NCBI GenBank assembly: GCA_013400115.1
Contig: VXBP01008245.1
Span: 1 to 64,000 of the forward strand
DNA from: Rhinopomastus cyanomelas
Lineage: Eukaryota > Chordata > Aves > Bucerotiformes > Rhinopomastidae
Direction: 5' to 3'
DNA: 64,000 nt
Of this stretch, positions 42,933 to 56,489 are shown piece by piece (position 1 is the stretch's first letter; each line of letters starts with the position of its first letter). The notes below the pieces were generated by a model. It did not search any database. It saw nothing but the letters and a program-made list of their open reading frames with translations, and was not told the DNA's origin. A program made the position numbers and the translations under genes.

Positions 42933-44904
42933 CAAAAGAATGATGGTGATTTCACATTTCCCAGGTGAGGACTGCAATCAGTTGATCAAATTGCAATTGC
43001 TTTTTCCCCTGGGGTAAATACAAGTATGCATAGATTGTTCTCTGTGGTCATGCTTCACTGGTGTCCTGTTAGCTTCTGTCACCACCAGCGCAGACGATAT
43101 CTCCTCTGCAGGCAGATAGTTTTATCCCTTTGCCAAGGACATTCACACAAATCTGTCGTGGCTGCAAAAGAGTCGTTGTGTTTTAGCTCCTTTGAGAAAT
43201 AAATATAATTCACCATTCTTCTCCATTCTAGCTTTTCTGCATTGATTGCTTTTCTTTGTTCTCTTATGAATGCTGCTCTTATTATGCTAAACAGATTATT
43301 CCTTAAAAAAAAATAAATACATTGAAAGCATCCCTTGCTAATCAGTCCCAAAGAATGCACAACAGGCTAGTGAAAGCTTGCATTTATTCATTGCTAATAT
43401 AAAACCTTTGAGCAGACAGTTCAATTTCACTTTTTTTTTTGTTTTCCTTTATCAAGTGATTGGTAGGCTGCAGAAAGCTCTGTCCATTTTCTTGATTAAT
43501 ACAGGACAATATTACCTTTGGTTCCCTATCAGCATGAAGGATATAAAACCAAAGTAGCACCCACGACATAGACAGTGTCTCAGGGAGAGGACAGGAATGC
43601 TGATCGTGTGCAGCATTTTTGGACACACCTGTTGATGCATGAAATGCCATCATGATGTTAACAATTAGCGGGAAGACATAATTTTTGTACTTTAATCTTT
43701 TGAAATTTGTTTCACACTGGTAGAATGACTGCAGCCTGCACTTCTTTAAAAAAAAATAAATCACTAGTTCCTCTCTCTAATTCATGTTCACAGCTTGAAA
43801 CTGGTTTGAATGGTGAACAAAGTCAGCAGGTCAGAGTGCACTTCGTTAAGCTGATATGAGTAAAAATAACCACTGGGATCAAAGTCTATTCCACCTTGTA
43901 ATGAGATAAATGTGGGCTTAACAGCTTCATTTTTAACTCAGATTCAAAATTATGGTGTTCTACTGCCTTCCTAGTACGGAGATGTTTAGAAACACCTTTT
44001 TCTCTGCTGCAAGTCTTGTAAGGAAATACTATAATGCATTAATATCTGTCTTGGGAAAGAGCTATTTATAATGTTAATTCACTTCTCATTAGTGTCATAA
44101 CTTTGGAACTAATGGCAAAACGATGTAACAAGGTAAGGGTATCTGAAAATTAACAACATAAGTAATGATTTGCTGTTCAGACAATGTCAATATATTTTAA
44201 TTTACAAGAGTAGAAGGCAGGTTATGTAAATCTAACAAGGCACCCTGAGTATTTGGAAGGAAAATACAAAGAAAGAATTTAAGGTACAAACACTGGAGTA
44301 GGAGGAAATTCACCACTGAACACAGAAGTGATTTTTCTGTAGCACTCCAAATTAATGGATCAACCTTAATGTTCTTCTTTACTACAGAATATTGATACTT
44401 AAAGAATCACTGAATTATGATAATAAATAGGATCTTTATAAAGGCTCCACTATCAGCAATATTAAATTACACAATTATTTTACTGAAGAGAAAAGATTTG
44501 AAGTTTTATGGACTCTTAGATATCTGAAGTGATTACAGAATGTGGTATCTGAACTAGCTTCTTGGGAAATGTACTCACCAAATCTCTTTTCTTTTTTCTG
44601 ATAAAACAAGCTCTCAAAACTTTATCTAAACTTGACTGACATTTCATACAACAGGAAAAAACTAGAGCTGGATAAATTGGGTAAGATTATTGATAAAATT
44701 CCATACCTAGTTTCTTAAAAACTGACCAGCACTTGTACAGTCCTACGTCCTCAAAAGCAGATTGTCAGGGTACTCTGAAAAACAGTTGCCTGAAAACTTA
44801 AAGTTTGCTTTCCTGAAGTACAGGGTAGCAATTCTGCTGCCAATTTTCAAGTCAACTATAACAAGTATGAGAAAAGACTTAAAGAGTCTCATGTCTTTCT
44901 GAGA
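42933..44904. other. No recognised feature
   Basis: Repeat-poor DNA. Minus frames of 93 and 126 residues (43079-43360, 43384-43764) lie close together but show no known domain or splice signals that I would trust. Confidence 0.45.
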
Positions 44905-46450
44905 AGGAACTCGAAGATCATCAAGTCTAACCATCAACCCAATGCCTCCATGACCACTAAATGAAGTTTCTGACTGCCAGATCTACACATTTTTTGAATG
45001 TGACCAGTGACAGTGATTCCACCATTTCCCTGGGCAGTCTGTTCTAATACTTAAGCCCTCCTTCAGAGAAGAATTTGTCTCTTATGTCCCACTGGGGCAC
45101 ACTGCTGGCTCATGTTCAGCTGGATGTCAATCAGCACCTCGGGCTCCTTTTCCACTGTGCAGTTCTGCAGTCACTCTTCCCCAAGCTACAGTTGACTTCA
45201 GTCCACTGGTAGAGCCTGTCCAGGTTCCTCTGCAGAACTTTCCTACCCTCAAGCGGATTGACATGCCCAACTAATTTGGTGTTATCTGCAAACTTGATGA
45301 GGGTGCACTCAATTCACTCATCATTGATAAAGATGCCGAACAATATTGGCCCCAATACTGAGCCCTGGTTAACACCACTAACACCACTTGTGACTGGCCT
45401 CCAAGCTGATTTAACTCCCTTCAACACAATTGTCTGTGTTTGGCCATTGAGCTGTTTTTTTATCCAGCAAAGAATCTACCTGTCTAAACCATGAGCCACA
45501 AGCTTCTCTAACAGAATGCTGTGGGAGACTGTGTCAAAGGCATACTAAAGTCTTGGTAAACCACAGTCTTCCTCTCATCCAAAATGCAGGTCACCTGGTC
45601 ATAGAAGGAGAGGAGGTTGATCAAGGAAGACCTGCCTTTCATAAACCCATGCTGGCTCGCTCTGATTCCCTAGCTGTCCAGCATTTGCTGTGTGAGCGTG
45701 CTCAGGATGAACTGCTCCATGATCTTCCCTGGTACTGAGGTCACACTGACAGGCCTATAGTTGCCTGGATTATCCTTCTCCCCCTTCTTGCGTATAGGCA
45801 TCACATGAGGAAGGTTCCAGTGATCAGGGACCTCTCCTGTTAGCCAGGAGTGTTGATAAATGATGAAGAGTGGCTTGGCAAGCTTCTCTGCAGGCTCCTT
45901 CTGTGCTTTTGGATGGATCCCGTCTGGCCCCATAGACTTGTAATTGTCCAGGTGTCATAGCAGGTCATTACCTGCTTCCTTTTGGGTTATGGGAAGTTAA
46001 TCCAGCTTTCTGTACCTGCCTACCAGCTCCTACCAGGAGGCTGACCACCATGAGGATGACCGGATTGGTGAGGCAAAGGACGTATTAACTACCTTAGCCT
46101 TGTCTTCACCCTTGGTGATGATGTTCCTCTCCATATCCAGTAATGGGTGGAGGCTGTCGCTGGCTCTTTTTCTGCTTTTGATGTATTTATAAAAAGATGT
46201 TTAGTTGTCTCGTATCGCAGTGGCCACACTGAGTTCTAACTGGATTTGTGCCTTCCTTATTTCCTCTCTGCATGCCCTAGACAGGTGCCTTTGCTCTTTT
46301 GCATTGCCATGCAAGATAACTGTGTTCAGGGCATGTTACCCCTCTTCCTTCTTCTATTCACTTCCATACCCTCCTTGTATACCTTATAGCTGGTTTAGAT
46401 GCAATGTCCTACAGGTTTTTTCTTGTTCTTCCAGCTGTTACTAATAGACA
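44905..46450 (-). mobile_element. Old CR1 LINE, about 1.5 kb, minus strand
   Basis: A long, decayed copy with its 3' end at the left. On the minus strand the landmarks run, from right to left: a YKYIKSRKRAS equivalent near 46180, the EDTTAKVVN... region, and GPDGIHPKAQKEPAEKLAKPLFIIYQHSW to FILSTLTQQMLDS (45670-45933, an open stretch containing the HVMPIRKKGEKDNPGNYRPVS box). The NKGRSSLINLLSFYDQV and LLEKLVAHGLD equivalents follow, then the FADDTKLG equivalent near 45285. Past that it covers the ORF2 end only partly and has no clean tail. No intact frame. Confidence 0.85.
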
Positions 46451-47087
46451 ACGCACTGTGAATGCCTAAGACACAGCTTACACGGCTTCCTGGCCAGATG
46501 AAGCCAGTCCACACTAGTCTGAAAAATCTCTAAGTCAAGATAATGTCTTTCTATAAAACACCATGCAGCCTCTTGTTGTTCTCAGGTCAAACATTTCTGA
46601 CACGATGGTGGGAGATGTGCCTTTAGAATTTGTCTTTAACAGAAGGAGATAATCAAGACAATCTGAAGTATGAATACAAACTACAAGATAAAATTGGAGC
46701 AGAAGCTGATTTTACAGGGAAAAGGTTGTCCTTTCAATGCAGTTTATGCTGACACCATAAACAAATAAATCCTATCTTGTTAAAGAAAAAGAAATGCATT
46801 CTAAATAAACAGTTTACAAGGTGGAAAGACACAACTTGGTAATCAGCTGAATCAATTAGTGGCTCTTAATGCTCTCAAGGGCAGAGTAGGATTCATCACA
46901 TGAAGCAGCGGAAAATATACTGAGGAAGAGACAAAAAACGAAAGTTAATTGGCTCTCTGATTACACACGTGGGGATTTTACCTGTTCCTTAAGCATTTTC
47001 TTTCAATAACCTTTGGTTAAAACACAGAAAAAATGCAGAGAGAAGAAACCTAGCGTTCACTGTTGCAGATTTGCACCACTTGTCTTT
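46451..47087. other. No recognised feature
   Basis: AT-rich spacer; nothing recognised. Confidence 0.5.
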
Positions 47088-47349
47088 CATAGGATCATAG
47101 GATCATAGGATGTTAGGGGTTGGAAGGGACCCAAGAGATCATCGAGTCCAACCCCCCTGCCAGAGCAGGACAAAACTAACACAGATCACAGAGGAACACA
47201 TCCAGGCAGGCCTTGAAAGTCTCCAGAGAAGGAGACTCCACGACCTCCCTGGGGAGTCTGTTCCAGTGCTCTGTGACCCTCACAGTAAAGAAGTTCCCCC
47301 TTGTGTTGAGGTGGAACCTCCTCTGCTGCAACTTACACCCCATTCCTTT
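47088..47349 (-). mobile_element. Young CR1 3' end, minus strand
   Basis: Three octamers of the CATAGGAT type, TTAGGGGTTGGAAGGGACCC, TCGAGTCCAACCCCCCTGCC, then the WNRLPREVVESPSLETFK and FLCDL equivalents to about 47345. Same subfamily as the nested copy at 14192-14317. It abuts ERV-like sequence on its right. Confidence 0.93.
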
Positions 47350-48080
47350 TACTTCTCCCCTCCTTCCCTGGGAAAGAGGACTGCAGTCAGTTTATAACCA
47401 TTTTTCAGCTGTGCTACTCATTCTTCCTCACATTTTCCCCTGTACCAGTGTAGGTTCTCTCTATGGGCTACAGTTGTTGGAGAACTGCTCCAGAGGGGTG
47501 TTTCTATGGGTTTGCAAGCCTTGAGAATGTACCTGTTTCAGCATGAGCTCTCTCTGGACTGATACTCCTGCAGGAAATCTCCAGCTGCTGCCGTGTGAGG
47601 TCTTCTGTAGGATTCACTGTGGATATCTGCTGAAATCTGACCCACTCGATGGTCTTTCTCCATAAATTCTACTTAAATTGCTCTGCTATTGTTTATTTAT
47701 AGGCTGCAGGGGACTCTGTGCTGCGATGGCTGGAGCACATCTTCCTCTCTCCCTGCACTTGCTGTTCCTCGTGCTTTTTCCTCACTCCTCTGGGTTGTGT
47801 GACATTTTGCCTTTTCTTACCTACATTTTCCCAGGTATGTTGCTGACTTTGCTGAGGGTCTCAGCTGCGCTGTGGATCTGTTGGAGCCACCTAGAAATGG
47901 TCATTTCCAGCAGAGAGCAGCCTCCAGCCTCTCATCTTAGAGAAAAATACGGTAGTCCCTACTGCAACACCTGGACACTTGCACTCAGTACTCAGATGTA
48001 CTTGCACATAACTGTCAGCCTCTCCAGTTCCTGGGCACACACAGAAGTTTCTTTAAAAAACTGGAGTAGCAACACATGAG
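47350..48080. mobile_element. Probable avian ERV-derived fragment
   Basis: The segment CTCTCTATGGGCTACAGTTG, GAGAACTGCTCCAGAGGGG and GACTGATACTCCTGCAGGAA has the imperfectly repeated GGGCTGCAG...GAACTGCTCC pattern that I know from non-coding parts of avian ERVs. TGCTGCGATGGCTGGAGCAC, CTCCCTGCACTTGCTGTTCC and CTCACTCCTCTGGGTTG follow in the same style. The 133-residue frame (47678-48079) is not a recognisable viral protein. The orientation and exact class are not determined. Confidence 0.5.
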
Positions 48081-49014
48081 GCACCAATGGCTCCTCAGAC
48101 ACCGAAAATGTTGTAGTATGTGGATTTTGCTTTTAAGTGCAGATTCTAAGCATTGTGGATTTGAGATTTAGTCCATAAATCTCTACATTCTTAACAACTG
48201 CTGCCTCACTTTGGGAATCAGATGAAGGTAAGAGAAAGTCAAACACCAGCAGAATCCTAAGTTCATCACCGAAAATTACGTCTGCTTCTTGGATTTCAGT
48301 CTTTGTGTTCCCCAGCATACAGATAACAAAGTGATGGACGTGTCAAAAATCCTAACTGACAGGCATACAGTGGCTTGAGAAATAAGATTTTCAGTTTGCT
48401 CTATTTCAACTACGTGTAGTAATCACGTTATTCCTTTCAAAAATAAAAAATCCCAAATACATCACATATGCAGATGTTTTAGCCACTGGACAAAGGCCTG
48501 ATGCTGCTTTCAGCAGCAATACTTTCACAATGCGTTGCTGAACTTTCAATTTACTTTGGTTTGCCCCAGCCTGAGTATACTGTAAATCTCTAGATTTTCT
48601 ACAGAATATTTAATTCTGCTTAGCATTCTCTAAATGTCACAGAAAAGCATGAAGATTTTTCTTTTCTCTGCTTCAGATGCTCACTGTGAAGTGCATTAAG
48701 CGATTGTTTCAAGTGTCTTTCTAAAGGCTAAAGTCAAACTCAGTCTGTCACTGCCTCTTTTGACATTTAGAGTATATTGAGGCTCTTCTGCCAGCTTCTT
48801 CATACAGATACAAACAGACACCATCATGTAGTCTTCGTCAATGTTTAAAGAACTGGTTTTCTATAGTGTAGATTCCTACCCACTTTGTCCTCCCTTCTGC
48901 CTTCCAGGTTCAGATTTAGACTTTCTTTTATGCTATTATCTACATTTTCCAGATCGTACAACTCAACATGCAAAACAACCTATACACCCCAAAACAACCA
49001 CCCAGTAAGAACCC
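48081..49014. other. No recognised feature
   Basis: AT-rich, repeat-poor DNA; nothing recognised. Confidence 0.5.
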
Positions 49015-49284
49015 CTAAAATTTGAGGTGATAAACAGATGGGTATTTCTTCATGTGTTTTCTCCACAAAGCTTTTTTGGTGAATAACTTTGAGTCTGTAC
49101 TTTTGGCAAGTATCAGCTGTAATCTTTTCATCTGAAAAATAGCTGACAAATTAGCTGTTAAAGTGTCATATACTTCAGAGCACACATGGCAGTTATTAAA
49201 ATTCATAAGAACTTCACAGTGGTCACAGTGTCTTTCATCTCTGTGATGTTCTGCACAATTTTCATCAGACATTAAGAAAAGCAT
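49015..49284 (-). CDS. Unrecognised small Cys/His-rich frame
   Basis: An 89-residue minus-strand frame with a paired-cysteine pattern: HCDHCEVLMNFNNCHVC, that is C-x2-C-x8-C-x2-C, preceded by CAEHHRDERH and followed by a basic tail (KKALWRKHMKKYP) and a stop. The spacing would suit a small zinc-binding knuckle. No family comes to mind, there is no visible promoter or neighbour to support it, and such patterns can arise by chance in a frame of this size. Confidence 0.15.
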   Translation of the reverse strand: MLFLMSDENCAEHHRDERHCDHCEVLMNFNNCHVCSEVYDTLTANLSAIFQMKRLQLILAKSTDSKLFTKKALWRKHMKKYPSVYHLKF

Positions 49285-51911
49285 TCACTCCTCTCCACTC
49301 AGAGCAAATATACTTTCTGTCTACATTCTGTACCCTGTATGGGCTGCTCTGACACGTTGTAGAGTTCAGAGGGGACCTGAGGCACGAGTTGCACTGGTGG
49401 CATGCACTGAGCTCTTAATGAGCTAGCAGATACAGCCTCTGTGCTTATCAGAGTGTTGTGTTTTACCTTCCTTCTTTAATCAATTTTTGTGTTAATGTTC
49501 CTTGCTGACCTGCCAGCTTAGCAGGCATCTGCTGCTTTTGCTTTCCATTACAATAATCTAGAGTTACAAAAGTCTAACAAACTGGTGTAAACTTTACACA
49601 AAAGGAGTTTAAATATTTTTACACAAACCAAGGTAAAGAGAATTAGCTGAAAGAGCAGGCAACAAAACGTTGCATTGGTTAAAACCCACAATATTTAGTA
49701 GTCTGCAGTATGGTACCACTGTTAATACATCTCTGGCATCTTCTATATATCTCCTAGCATTTGGCTCTGTCTTCAGCCGTGTGGGTAATAAATCAAAATC
49801 AACCTGAAAACCTTTTTAGAACGTATTGTCCTCTGCAATGTAATGAATAGTATATGAACAGAGAGAGGAGATGGAAATATAGCCCATGGATTTAATTTTA
49901 GCAGCCTTTTTGAGTTTATTGCAGGTTATATTTGTCTTTACTCGTGTAACCATTTGTTAGGAATGAAGCTTGAGGGTAACCTTAGTAGTGCAAAAAGCCA
50001 AACGTGTCTTTGATGTGCAGGCATTGCTTCAAGGCAGCTAATTCAACAGTAACTTTAGTCACAAAACAGCTATTTAGAAATTGGAGATTCAAATCCTATT
50101 TTAAAGTACAAAAATCAGACCTCTGTGTAATAACCTTGTGACTGTTGGCCTTCACACTTCTTTAAATTGTGACAAAGTTCAATAGTGACATTTTTGCTCT
50201 CACTGATTCTTTTTCATTACTGTAAAGAAGATTGAGTGGTTAGTGTGTATGAGAACACAAAACTGGTATTTCATGCCAACAGATTGTAGTCTTACTTCTG
50301 CAGAGAGTGTTCTTAATACTTTTTCCAGTTTGGACTTGGGGAGACATCTCACCTGTTTCTGCAATGAAGAAAATGTCAACTTTCAGTATTGCCATCACAC
50401 TGTGACCTAATGAAGCTCATGGGACCTTCCCCTAGCTGTGCAGAACCCTGTGTTGTTACTTCACCTCCTGCCGTTCTTACATGGAGTCACCATTTTCCAT
50501 TTTGACACCTAGCTTCTTGGTTCAAAAGGCTGAATTCAAGAGAGGATAAGCATATAAATCAGTTGTAAGCCTAATAAGTTTTCAGAAAGCTATCTTTTCT
50601 GTGACTAGTTAGATAAAACCTTGCTTACTTGAAATGTCATGAAATACGGAGAGCGTAATAATAGCTACCAGATCTTTTAAACCCTGTGATACTGACCCCA
50701 TGGTACTCTTGTCCCTGAGCTTCACTCACAAACCAAATAAGGCTCCAGTTATCTGCTGTGGAGGTCAGTAGCGCAAGGGTGAGATCTTGTTCCATTTTCC
50801 ATGGTAGCAATACAATTTTCTAGTTATCCTTTTAAACTTAAGATTTAAATAACAATTGGTGTAGAGCGAAGGAGGAGAGTCATAGATTTCCAAATACTTT
50901 GTGTCTACTGAGAACTTGAAAAGTGCTGTAAAAGGCAGTTAAAAAAAATAAACCTTTAATTTTGCTAAATCAATGTTGCACTTGTCACCTTCAATATCTT
51001 TAAAGTTTCACACTTGCACAAGTTCCTCCTCCCAATACAAAGGCACAAAAAATAGTCAATATAGAGTGAGCAGGCAAACTGCCTTCAGTATTTGTGAATA
51101 ATATGTCTAGAAAAATATGTCTCAGAATGAAGTTGTTTATTTAAGACTTGTGTGTCTGAACCTGTATCTGATTCTGAGACTCTGAGTAAAATCCTCCATG
51201 TGCAAAGTTTAATGGAGTAATGGTCAATATTTAATTATTAATATATTTCATTATTGTACAGCATAAATACAGCTATTATAGTTGACAAACATTAAGTCTT
51301 ACTTAACTGATATTTTTCCAGTAATGAGACCACATTCCTTCACTTTTTTAATTGCCTTGCCACTGAAAGGGAAAAGGTTATTCACATGGCTGAAATTGAG
51401 GGAGATATGTTCCTCTTTCCATTAACTGTGGAAATTGTTATGGCATTTGATTGCATTATGCATGTATTATGCATTATATTGGCATTGTACATGGCATTTT
51501 ACTGTAAGTGTGTCTTTATATTCATTTAAATGTTTAAATAGGGTCTAAGGCAGCCCCTATGAATATATCTCCCCAAAATGGATGCAGCCCTGCCAAAGAT
51601 TAATTAATGTCACTCTCATTTTGTGATAATTGCACAGAATGCTTCCAGGCTCAACAGCAACTTGGAGCGTGGGGATGGGGAAATAAATGTATTTGATATT
51701 TCTGACCTCATTGTTCTCTAAGTGTGTAAGCCTGGGGCTATTTTCAGAATAGGCTTATTCTTTCTATCCTGAAATGCATATATTCCTGCTGTAACTATTT
51801 AAGAGTAAAGTTTAATTCTGGCTGTTGTAGCATTAAGTGTGACTATGCTAAACATGTTTTTGGAATTTCTGCTCTATTGTGATTGATTACTATCACAAAA
51901 CAAATTTGAAA
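49285..51911. other. No recognised feature
   Basis: About 2.6 kb of AT-rich DNA without recognised repeats. ATTATGCAT-type near-palindromes occur near 51450-51475. Confidence 0.5.
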
Positions 51912-52052
51912 AGTGGAGTCTCCTTCACTGGAGATGTTTAAGACCCACCTGGATATGTTCCTGTGTGACCTGGTCTAGGTGATCCTGCTGTCTCAGGGGG
52001 ATTGGACTAGATGATCTTTAGAGGTTCCTTCCAACCCCTAATGATTCTATGA
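51912..52052 (+). mobile_element. Young CR1 3' end, 140 bp
   Basis: Starts GTGGAGTCTCCTTCACTGGA (VESPSLEMFK of ORF2), passes the ORF2 stop, and ends TCCAACCCCTAATGATTCTATGA. It is the only mobile element seen between 48.1 and 56.4 kb. Confidence 0.95.
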
Positions 52053-55000
52053 AAGGTCTTTCCAGAATGTGGACATTAGCCTATCTTGCTTTTTTATGTT
52101 TGAGATTTTTGTTGCAGCATCTAACACCAGAAATCTATAATCTTATTTGGGAACTCTGTTAACAGTTACTATTACTACACAAATCATAAGGTATTAATAT
52201 TTTGATTTAGCAAATGTGTCTCCAGATGCTTGTACATAGTGCACTATAGCCAAGATTCCAATTTCTGCTTCTGAGACACTGTCATGGAATAAATAAACAA
52301 CAGTAATTTAAGCAACAAAGCCCTGACTTTCAGTTTTAAGTGCTTCTACATTTCCTAAGCCTGATTGCCCACAGTACTGATGGTGCCCAGACTATCAGCC
52401 CGGCCAGAAAAGAATGTGTCATAACTACTTCAGAGCCTGCTTTCATTACACTATGACTGTTTTCTTGCATAACCAGGAAACATGGATAATTTATAAAATG
52501 ATTAGATGAGCACTGAATTTTTCCTATCCTATGACAGTTCAACTAACAAAGTCTTTGAAGTTCACCCGTGACTGCTGAAGCTTAAGTAGTTTCATTCACA
52601 GCCTGTTGACTGCCTGCATTAATAAAGCCAAGCCATTAGTTACTGTGGGGTTTCTAGTTTAATCCAAACCATATTTCTTGCATGAATGTCATTGACTTTG
52701 AAAACTGACTGCTCAGTTAGAGGTTGAGGACTAGAGGGTACTCTTCTGAATGAGATAATAGAAACCCAACTGACTAGATTTAACCTACTGCAGACAGATT
52801 TATATATTCCTATCTTCACATTTTTCATGCCAACTTTCTTTTGAAGTCTTTAATGCATATCTCAAGTGACTTTGGCTCTGGGGGTAGAAAACCTGGTTGT
52901 GTTGAGTACTTTGATCTTAGATGCAGGGATCAAATGATTAAACTGACAACTATTCAATATATATTTCTCCAACTTACATAAAATATTGAACTATATTTCA
53001 AAAATCGTATTGGAGAATACAAACAGCTGAGTTTCACTTGCCTCTGTAGCCTTCAGAATTTTTCAGGAATATCTGGAGTTCACTGTATCTCTGAACACTC
53101 TGAAGAGTAATTTTGATGGAATACATTTCCATGAACTTATTCATGTGGTCCTATGAATGTAGTCTGATGGCTAAAAGAAAGCAGCAATAATCGTGCAAAA
53201 TAATAAAAAGAAAATGCAAAATGCATCTTTTCTCATTTATCTTTTATTCATCATTTTCATCCATACAAATAAGAAGTCTTATTAAAATTTTAAAGTAAAG
53301 AATGGGAAAATATCCAGGGGCAATAGGAACCAAGCATTCTCTCCCAGCTTTTCTTTAATTCCTTGGATCTATTTAAGTCTGACTGTCTCAGATCAGGTCT
53401 ACATGAATAGAGGCAGACAAAATCAAGATCACCTGCCTACAGCTTCATTCTGAGCTGTCTGAGCTGTGTGTAGATGGGAAATAATGTTAGTGTAGGTAAT
53501 CTCCCTTTGGTACATATACAGAGTTCATGTGCGTGTGGTCCAATCCATCTCCTACCATTCGACAGGCTTTGATCTCTCCCAGTAGAAATCATATGCGTCT
53601 CTTAAAGATTGACTTCTTTTTTTATGAATATGAATGACCAGCCTCATACATACTTAGGTGTCTTAAACTCCTCTTGAAAAGCCATAGTACAAAAATTTAA
53701 AATTATTTTCACAGGAATTGAGGGGAAAAATATTAAACTAGATCTTTAACTGCCATATTGATCTCATTTTTATGTCAGTGCAATTTTTTTAGGTTGTTTA
53801 CTTGGGATAGCCAGTGTTTGACATTGCAATAAGGAAAATTAGAATCAAGTCTTCTTGATTTTTTTTTTTCCCCCTATTTTTTTCAGGGTTTTTTTTTACA
53901 GAATTTTTTTACCAATTTTTTTTTTTTTTTCACTTATCATATTGTCACATTGTGAATGATCAGAGAAAGAAAAGGGAGTGGCTCAGGTTCACTTGGTCTG
54001 AATTAAGGAGACTTACAACATGGGGCCACACATAAATCAAGTTTCCTAAAGTTAATGCATATATAAAGAAAATATAAAAAGGGAAAAACAGAAAGTCAAT
54101 GATTTCACATCACCACCCCAGCTGCTAATGACATCTTGCTTGATCTGTTTCCTCAGCTCCTTGGCTTCATGAGTCCTAGTTGTCTCCAGCTCCTTACTGT
54201 CTTCATCTTTCTAATCCACTCGGCATACTGCGCTCATTGTTGTCTTCAGCTCCACAGTGAGGTGGGTGGTGGGTTCTACTCTTTGAATCCCTTTGTAGTC
54301 CTCTAGTTAACTGTGCATTTCTTCACACACACCCCCCGCCACCACGTGAGAGAAGACAGCATCTTATTGTTTCTTAGATAGCTTATTGGTTTTGGCATGG
54401 AATGCAGACAAGTAATTTTTCCTTGGTGCACCTCGACATAATCTGCAGTGATGCAGGGCGATCCATCCTCTGGTGTGCTCCCAGGATGGCCCAGCTTGTT
54501 CTGCTCCCACTGCAGAGCACTCACCTCTGCCAGCTGCAGTGTGGCCTGGCCTCTAAAGCTGCAGAACTGCTCTGCTCCTCCCTCACTCCCCTCTCCCAGT
54601 ATTTAAGGTATTAACCTGTTTTTGATCACCGTCTAACACCTATTACTTAGGAAGATGTGGTATTTGCAGAGCAAATACAATATGTCTCAAAGAGGAAGAA
54701 CTCCCAGCAAATATTGACCATGAATGGGTATAATTTTGAAGACATTTTCCATACTCTTCCTACAAGCTTGAACTTGCCCAGGAAGGAGGAAAATAGACTA
54801 ATGTGCTGTCTGTTTCTTTACACAGTCTTTAGCTTTGTACTGTTCACTAAACAGGGTAATTACAGCGCCAGTCTGTGCAGTACACACGCTCTGTAGGTGT
54901 AGTCTGGAAAATGCTTCTTTCAGTGCTGATATTTAAAATAAATATTAATGATCTCTAGATAATAGCTAATTGAGAAACCTTCCCCCCCCTTTAAAATCTA

Positions 55001-56489
55001 GCCAGCATTTATCTACCTGCATGTAAAGGCGTCTCCCATGCAGCCTTTAATGAAAAGCCTCCCATGTCATATTTAAAGGAGATGTTGCAAAACTCACATA
55101 TTTTTGCTTTAAATAACTACCTATTAGATGCAGTAGTTTACATGCAGAAATTGAACATTAATCTGATAGTTTTATTCATCTAGGTATAAAAGCAGAACAA
55201 AACGTCTACTGCAGTGCTTGTGTGCAAGCATGTATTTTTTCTGTATGGCACAGCTCCTGAAGGGCCACTGGGAATTCCATCTTGCTGTGCTACAAATGAA
55301 ATGTCCTCTTGTAGTATACTGCACCATACATCAGCAGCAAGCACCTTCCCAGTGTCCTTCAACATATAAAAAAACCTGCAACAACGATGTGCCTGAGGGG
55401 AAACCTTGGAGACTCTTGTTAAAATTCCATCTCCAAATTAAGTGGAAGCTTGGAGTGATTTTCTATCCACTGATGCAAATGGCAGGTTCATACAGAATGT
55501 GAAACCATATCTTTCAGAGATGGATTATCTCTAGAGCTTTAATACAATTACCTTTGAAGAGGAAATATTTTGCCTGCTGGATAGAGCTGAACTGCATCAA
55601 AGGGCAGGTTAATATACCTGTCTCCAGGCTTTCTTACATTGTCTTCATTTTCATGATCCTATCGCTATCGGATGTTATATATTTTTTGTGATGCGTTTGA
55701 AATTTGTCTAATTTGTTTTGTCAGCACTTTCATAGTTTTGGCAATAAATTTCAAGCACATTGATCAACTGGGTTTTGAAGTTTTGTCATACCTTTGAGCT
55801 TCTGCCATGCTAATTTTGTCTAAAAAAAGGAATTCATTATTTTGCAATGTAAGATGGCACCAGTTTTTACAAGTAAATTAAAAGGATAAAAAGTAAATTA
55901 AATTATGTCTTTTACATGAAAAATGAAGTGCTTTATGTTTATAGGTTTTGATGGATTAATTTAAGAGATTCAGGAAAAAGTATTACTTTTTTCCAGTATT
56001 TAGTGCTATTAAATTTAAATTTATCAGACAGAATGCCATGTAGTCTATCAGGTTAAAACTGGGAGCACATTGATTTTTATAAAAGATGCCTATTGAAACA
56101 CCTTTTGCCTATTCTGAAAAACAAGGACAAAAGAATAAAAAAGAGCAATTCGTTTCAGAATTATAAGGATTAGGAAATATTTTTTTAAAGATTTTTGGCT
56201 AGTAATAAGAAAAAAGTGCCTTTTCATAACAATGGCAAAATGACACCTCTTCTATTTCAGAGAATCACTGTAGTCAGACTCGAGAAAGTGATCCTGTGTG
56301 CAACTGGGTCTTGAATATACACCAAGGTGGGGATTCCACACAGTAGAAACAATGTTCTTCTAGTTAAGTGGAAATTTCTGTGCTTAAATTTGTGCACTTT
56401 TCCACTTGTGCTGTGTCAGGACATCGCTGAAAGGAGTTTGGAGCTATCATTTTTGTAGAACTCTCTCCCATCATATATTTAAACACACA
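52053..56489. other. No recognised gene; T-rich tract at 53861-53932
   Basis: About 4.4 kb of repeat-poor AT-rich DNA. A broken poly-T tract at 53861-53932 and a GC-richer patch near 54430-54600 (minus frame 54303-54524, plus frame 54402-54614, no domains) stand out. The tract AAACCTTCCCCCCCCTTTAA lies near 54976. Confidence 0.5.
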
